In this document: positions 15,214 to 15,874 of the stretch, piece after piece
Layout of the letters: each line of letters starts with the position of its first letter
How positions within the stretch are numbered: the stretch's first letter is position 1
NCBI GenBank assembly: GCA_947097635.1
Contig: CAMURW010000007.1
Span: 1-15,874, forward strand
Direction of reading: 5' to 3'
Length of the DNA: 15,874 bases
Origin: an uncultured Bacteroidales bacterium
GTDB lineage: Bacteria > Bacteroidota > Bacteroidia > Bacteroidales > P3
Translations under genes and position numbers: made by a program
Notes under the pieces: model-generated
Told to the model about the DNA's origin: nothing
Database searches by the model: none
The model's input: only the letters and a program-made list of their open reading frames with translations

Positions 15214-15702
15214 TTACTTCACCGGTGCATTCACGGCATCTTTCGTCCAGTTGGCGAAGCAGTCTACCACCTTCTTCTCGCTGTAGCCCTTGCCTTCTTC
15301 CAGGTAGGCGCTGCTTTGGATATGGACGACTTTGCCGTCGCCGTCCAGTATAACGAAGACGGGGTAGCCGAAACGTCCGGGGTTGCCCAGTCGCTTCATT
15401 GCCTCCAGGTTCTTGTTGACACTGCTGTAATTGACGTGAATGTAAACGAAGTTCTTTTCGAAGAGCTGATGTACCGCCTGGTTGGTGTCTGCAAACAGTG
15501 CAAAGCGTAGGCACCAAGGGCACCAGTTGCCGCCCACTTGTGCCAGCACATAACGGTTGGTGGTTTGTGCCTGTACCACGGCATCGTCCAGCTGACTCAT
15601 GGCATTGAGGGTTTCATCGTAGACCTGGGCAGTCGTTTTCTGGGCATACAGTGCCAGCGACAGCATCAGTGCTGTAAGTAAATGGGATAGCCGTTTCGTC
15701 AT
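15214..15702 (-). CDS. Exported thioredoxin-like protein with CPWC motif
   Basis: This is a 162-residue protein with an N-terminal signal (about 1-20, MTKRLSHLLTALMLSLALYA). It continues with a thioredoxin fold: helix, strand YVLAQVGGNW, redox site CPWC (61-64), central strand FVYIHVNYS, and the cis-proline turn GYPVFVILDGDGK (112-124, P114). It is likely a periplasmic disulfide reductase or a thiol-stress protein; the substrate is unknown. A frame extending 18 codons upstream exists, but the chosen ATG begins the signal peptide and overlaps the stop of the preceding gene (ATGA), the usual coupled arrangement. One further cysteine (C148) is present near the C-terminus. The transcript ends at the strong hairpin 15137-15179. 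Confidence 0.9.
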   Translation of the reverse strand: MTKRLSHLLTALMLSLALYAQKTTAQVYDETLNAMSQLDDAVVQAQTTNRYVLAQVGGNWCPWCLRFALFADTNQAVHQLFEKNFVYIHVNYSSVNKNLEAMKRLGNPGRFGYPVFVILDGDGKVVHIQSSAYLEEGKGYSEKKVVDCFANWTKDAVNAPVK

Positions 15703-15874
15703 AGTCCAATGGAGAAATGTTGCAGTTGCTCCATCAGCTTGTCGCCCATTTCGCACAACTTGGGTTTCAGCATCATGGCAATCATAGGGTTGCCGCCTTC
15801 GCTTTCGAACTCCATGTACACTTTTGTGCTGTCGTCGCCATTGTCCTTGAGGTGCACGATGGCCTTGAATGGCA
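15699..15874 (-). CDS. SRPBCC (START-like) family protein, C-terminal part only
   Basis: Only the last 57 codons are present; the rest lies beyond the right edge. The sequence FKAIVHLKD, TKVYMEFESEG, NPMIAMMLKP and a final amphipathic helix GDKLMEQLQH match the last strands and the long C-terminal helix of SRPBCC ligand-binding proteins from Bacteroidetes. These proteins have a helix-grip fold that holds hydrophobic ligands. The stop TGA overlaps the ATG of the thioredoxin-like gene, so the two are translationally coupled. With so little sequence, the family is likely but not certain. Confidence 0.65.
   Translation of the reverse strand, partial: PFKAIVHLKDNGDDSTKVYMEFESEGGNPMIAMMLKPKLCEMGDKLMEQLQHFSIGL

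Overview
The window looks like a chromosomal segment from a Bacteroidales bacterium, most likely Prevotella-like. The reasons are several start regions that are AT-rich and lack Shine-Dalgarno sequences, several TAnnTTTG-type -7 promoter elements, and gene content typical of the group (secreted GH2 protein, M13 lipoprotein peptidase, DUF362 lipoprotein, kamDE). No RNA gene, insertion sequence, CRISPR array or phage gene is visible. All complete reading frames look intact.

Left part (1-8250, all minus strand, read right to left). A lysine-fermentation fragment, kamD-kamE plus the beta subunit of an acetoacetate-type CoA-transferase, starts from a promoter near 8190. It ends before a hairpin near 4921-4956. 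It is followed by a small outer-membrane beta-barrel protein, a secreted 1284-residue glycoside hydrolase family 2 protein, and the first 62 codons of tcdA (tRNA t6A dehydratase), cut by the window edge. The GH2 protein keeps the LacZ scaffold but has lost both catalytic glutamates and almost every other active-site motif. It looks like a full-length pseudoenzyme and is the most unusual gene here.

Middle part (8600-12407, plus strand). A promoter with a leader that can form two mutually exclusive hairpins drives a tight set: a DUF362 putative lipoprotein, an aldo/keto reductase, and an exported carboxymuconolactone decarboxylase-cupin fusion. An 8-helix membrane protein of unknown function follows. 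The 665-bp gap between the divergent kamD and DUF362 units carries a 16-bp perfect tandem duplication.

Right part (12408-15874). A convergent gap holds a perfect, loopless 50-bp palindrome and a strong bidirectional terminator, possibly with a short untranslated transcript. It is followed on the minus strand by an M13 metallopeptidase lipoprotein. Further right are a strong terminator, an exported thioredoxin-like protein with a CPWC motif, and the 3' end of a SRPBCC-family gene whose stop overlaps the thioredoxin start (ATGA).

The lysine pathway is incomplete here: kamA, kdd, kce, kal and the CoA-transferase alpha subunit are not in the window and must lie elsewhere if the pathway works.
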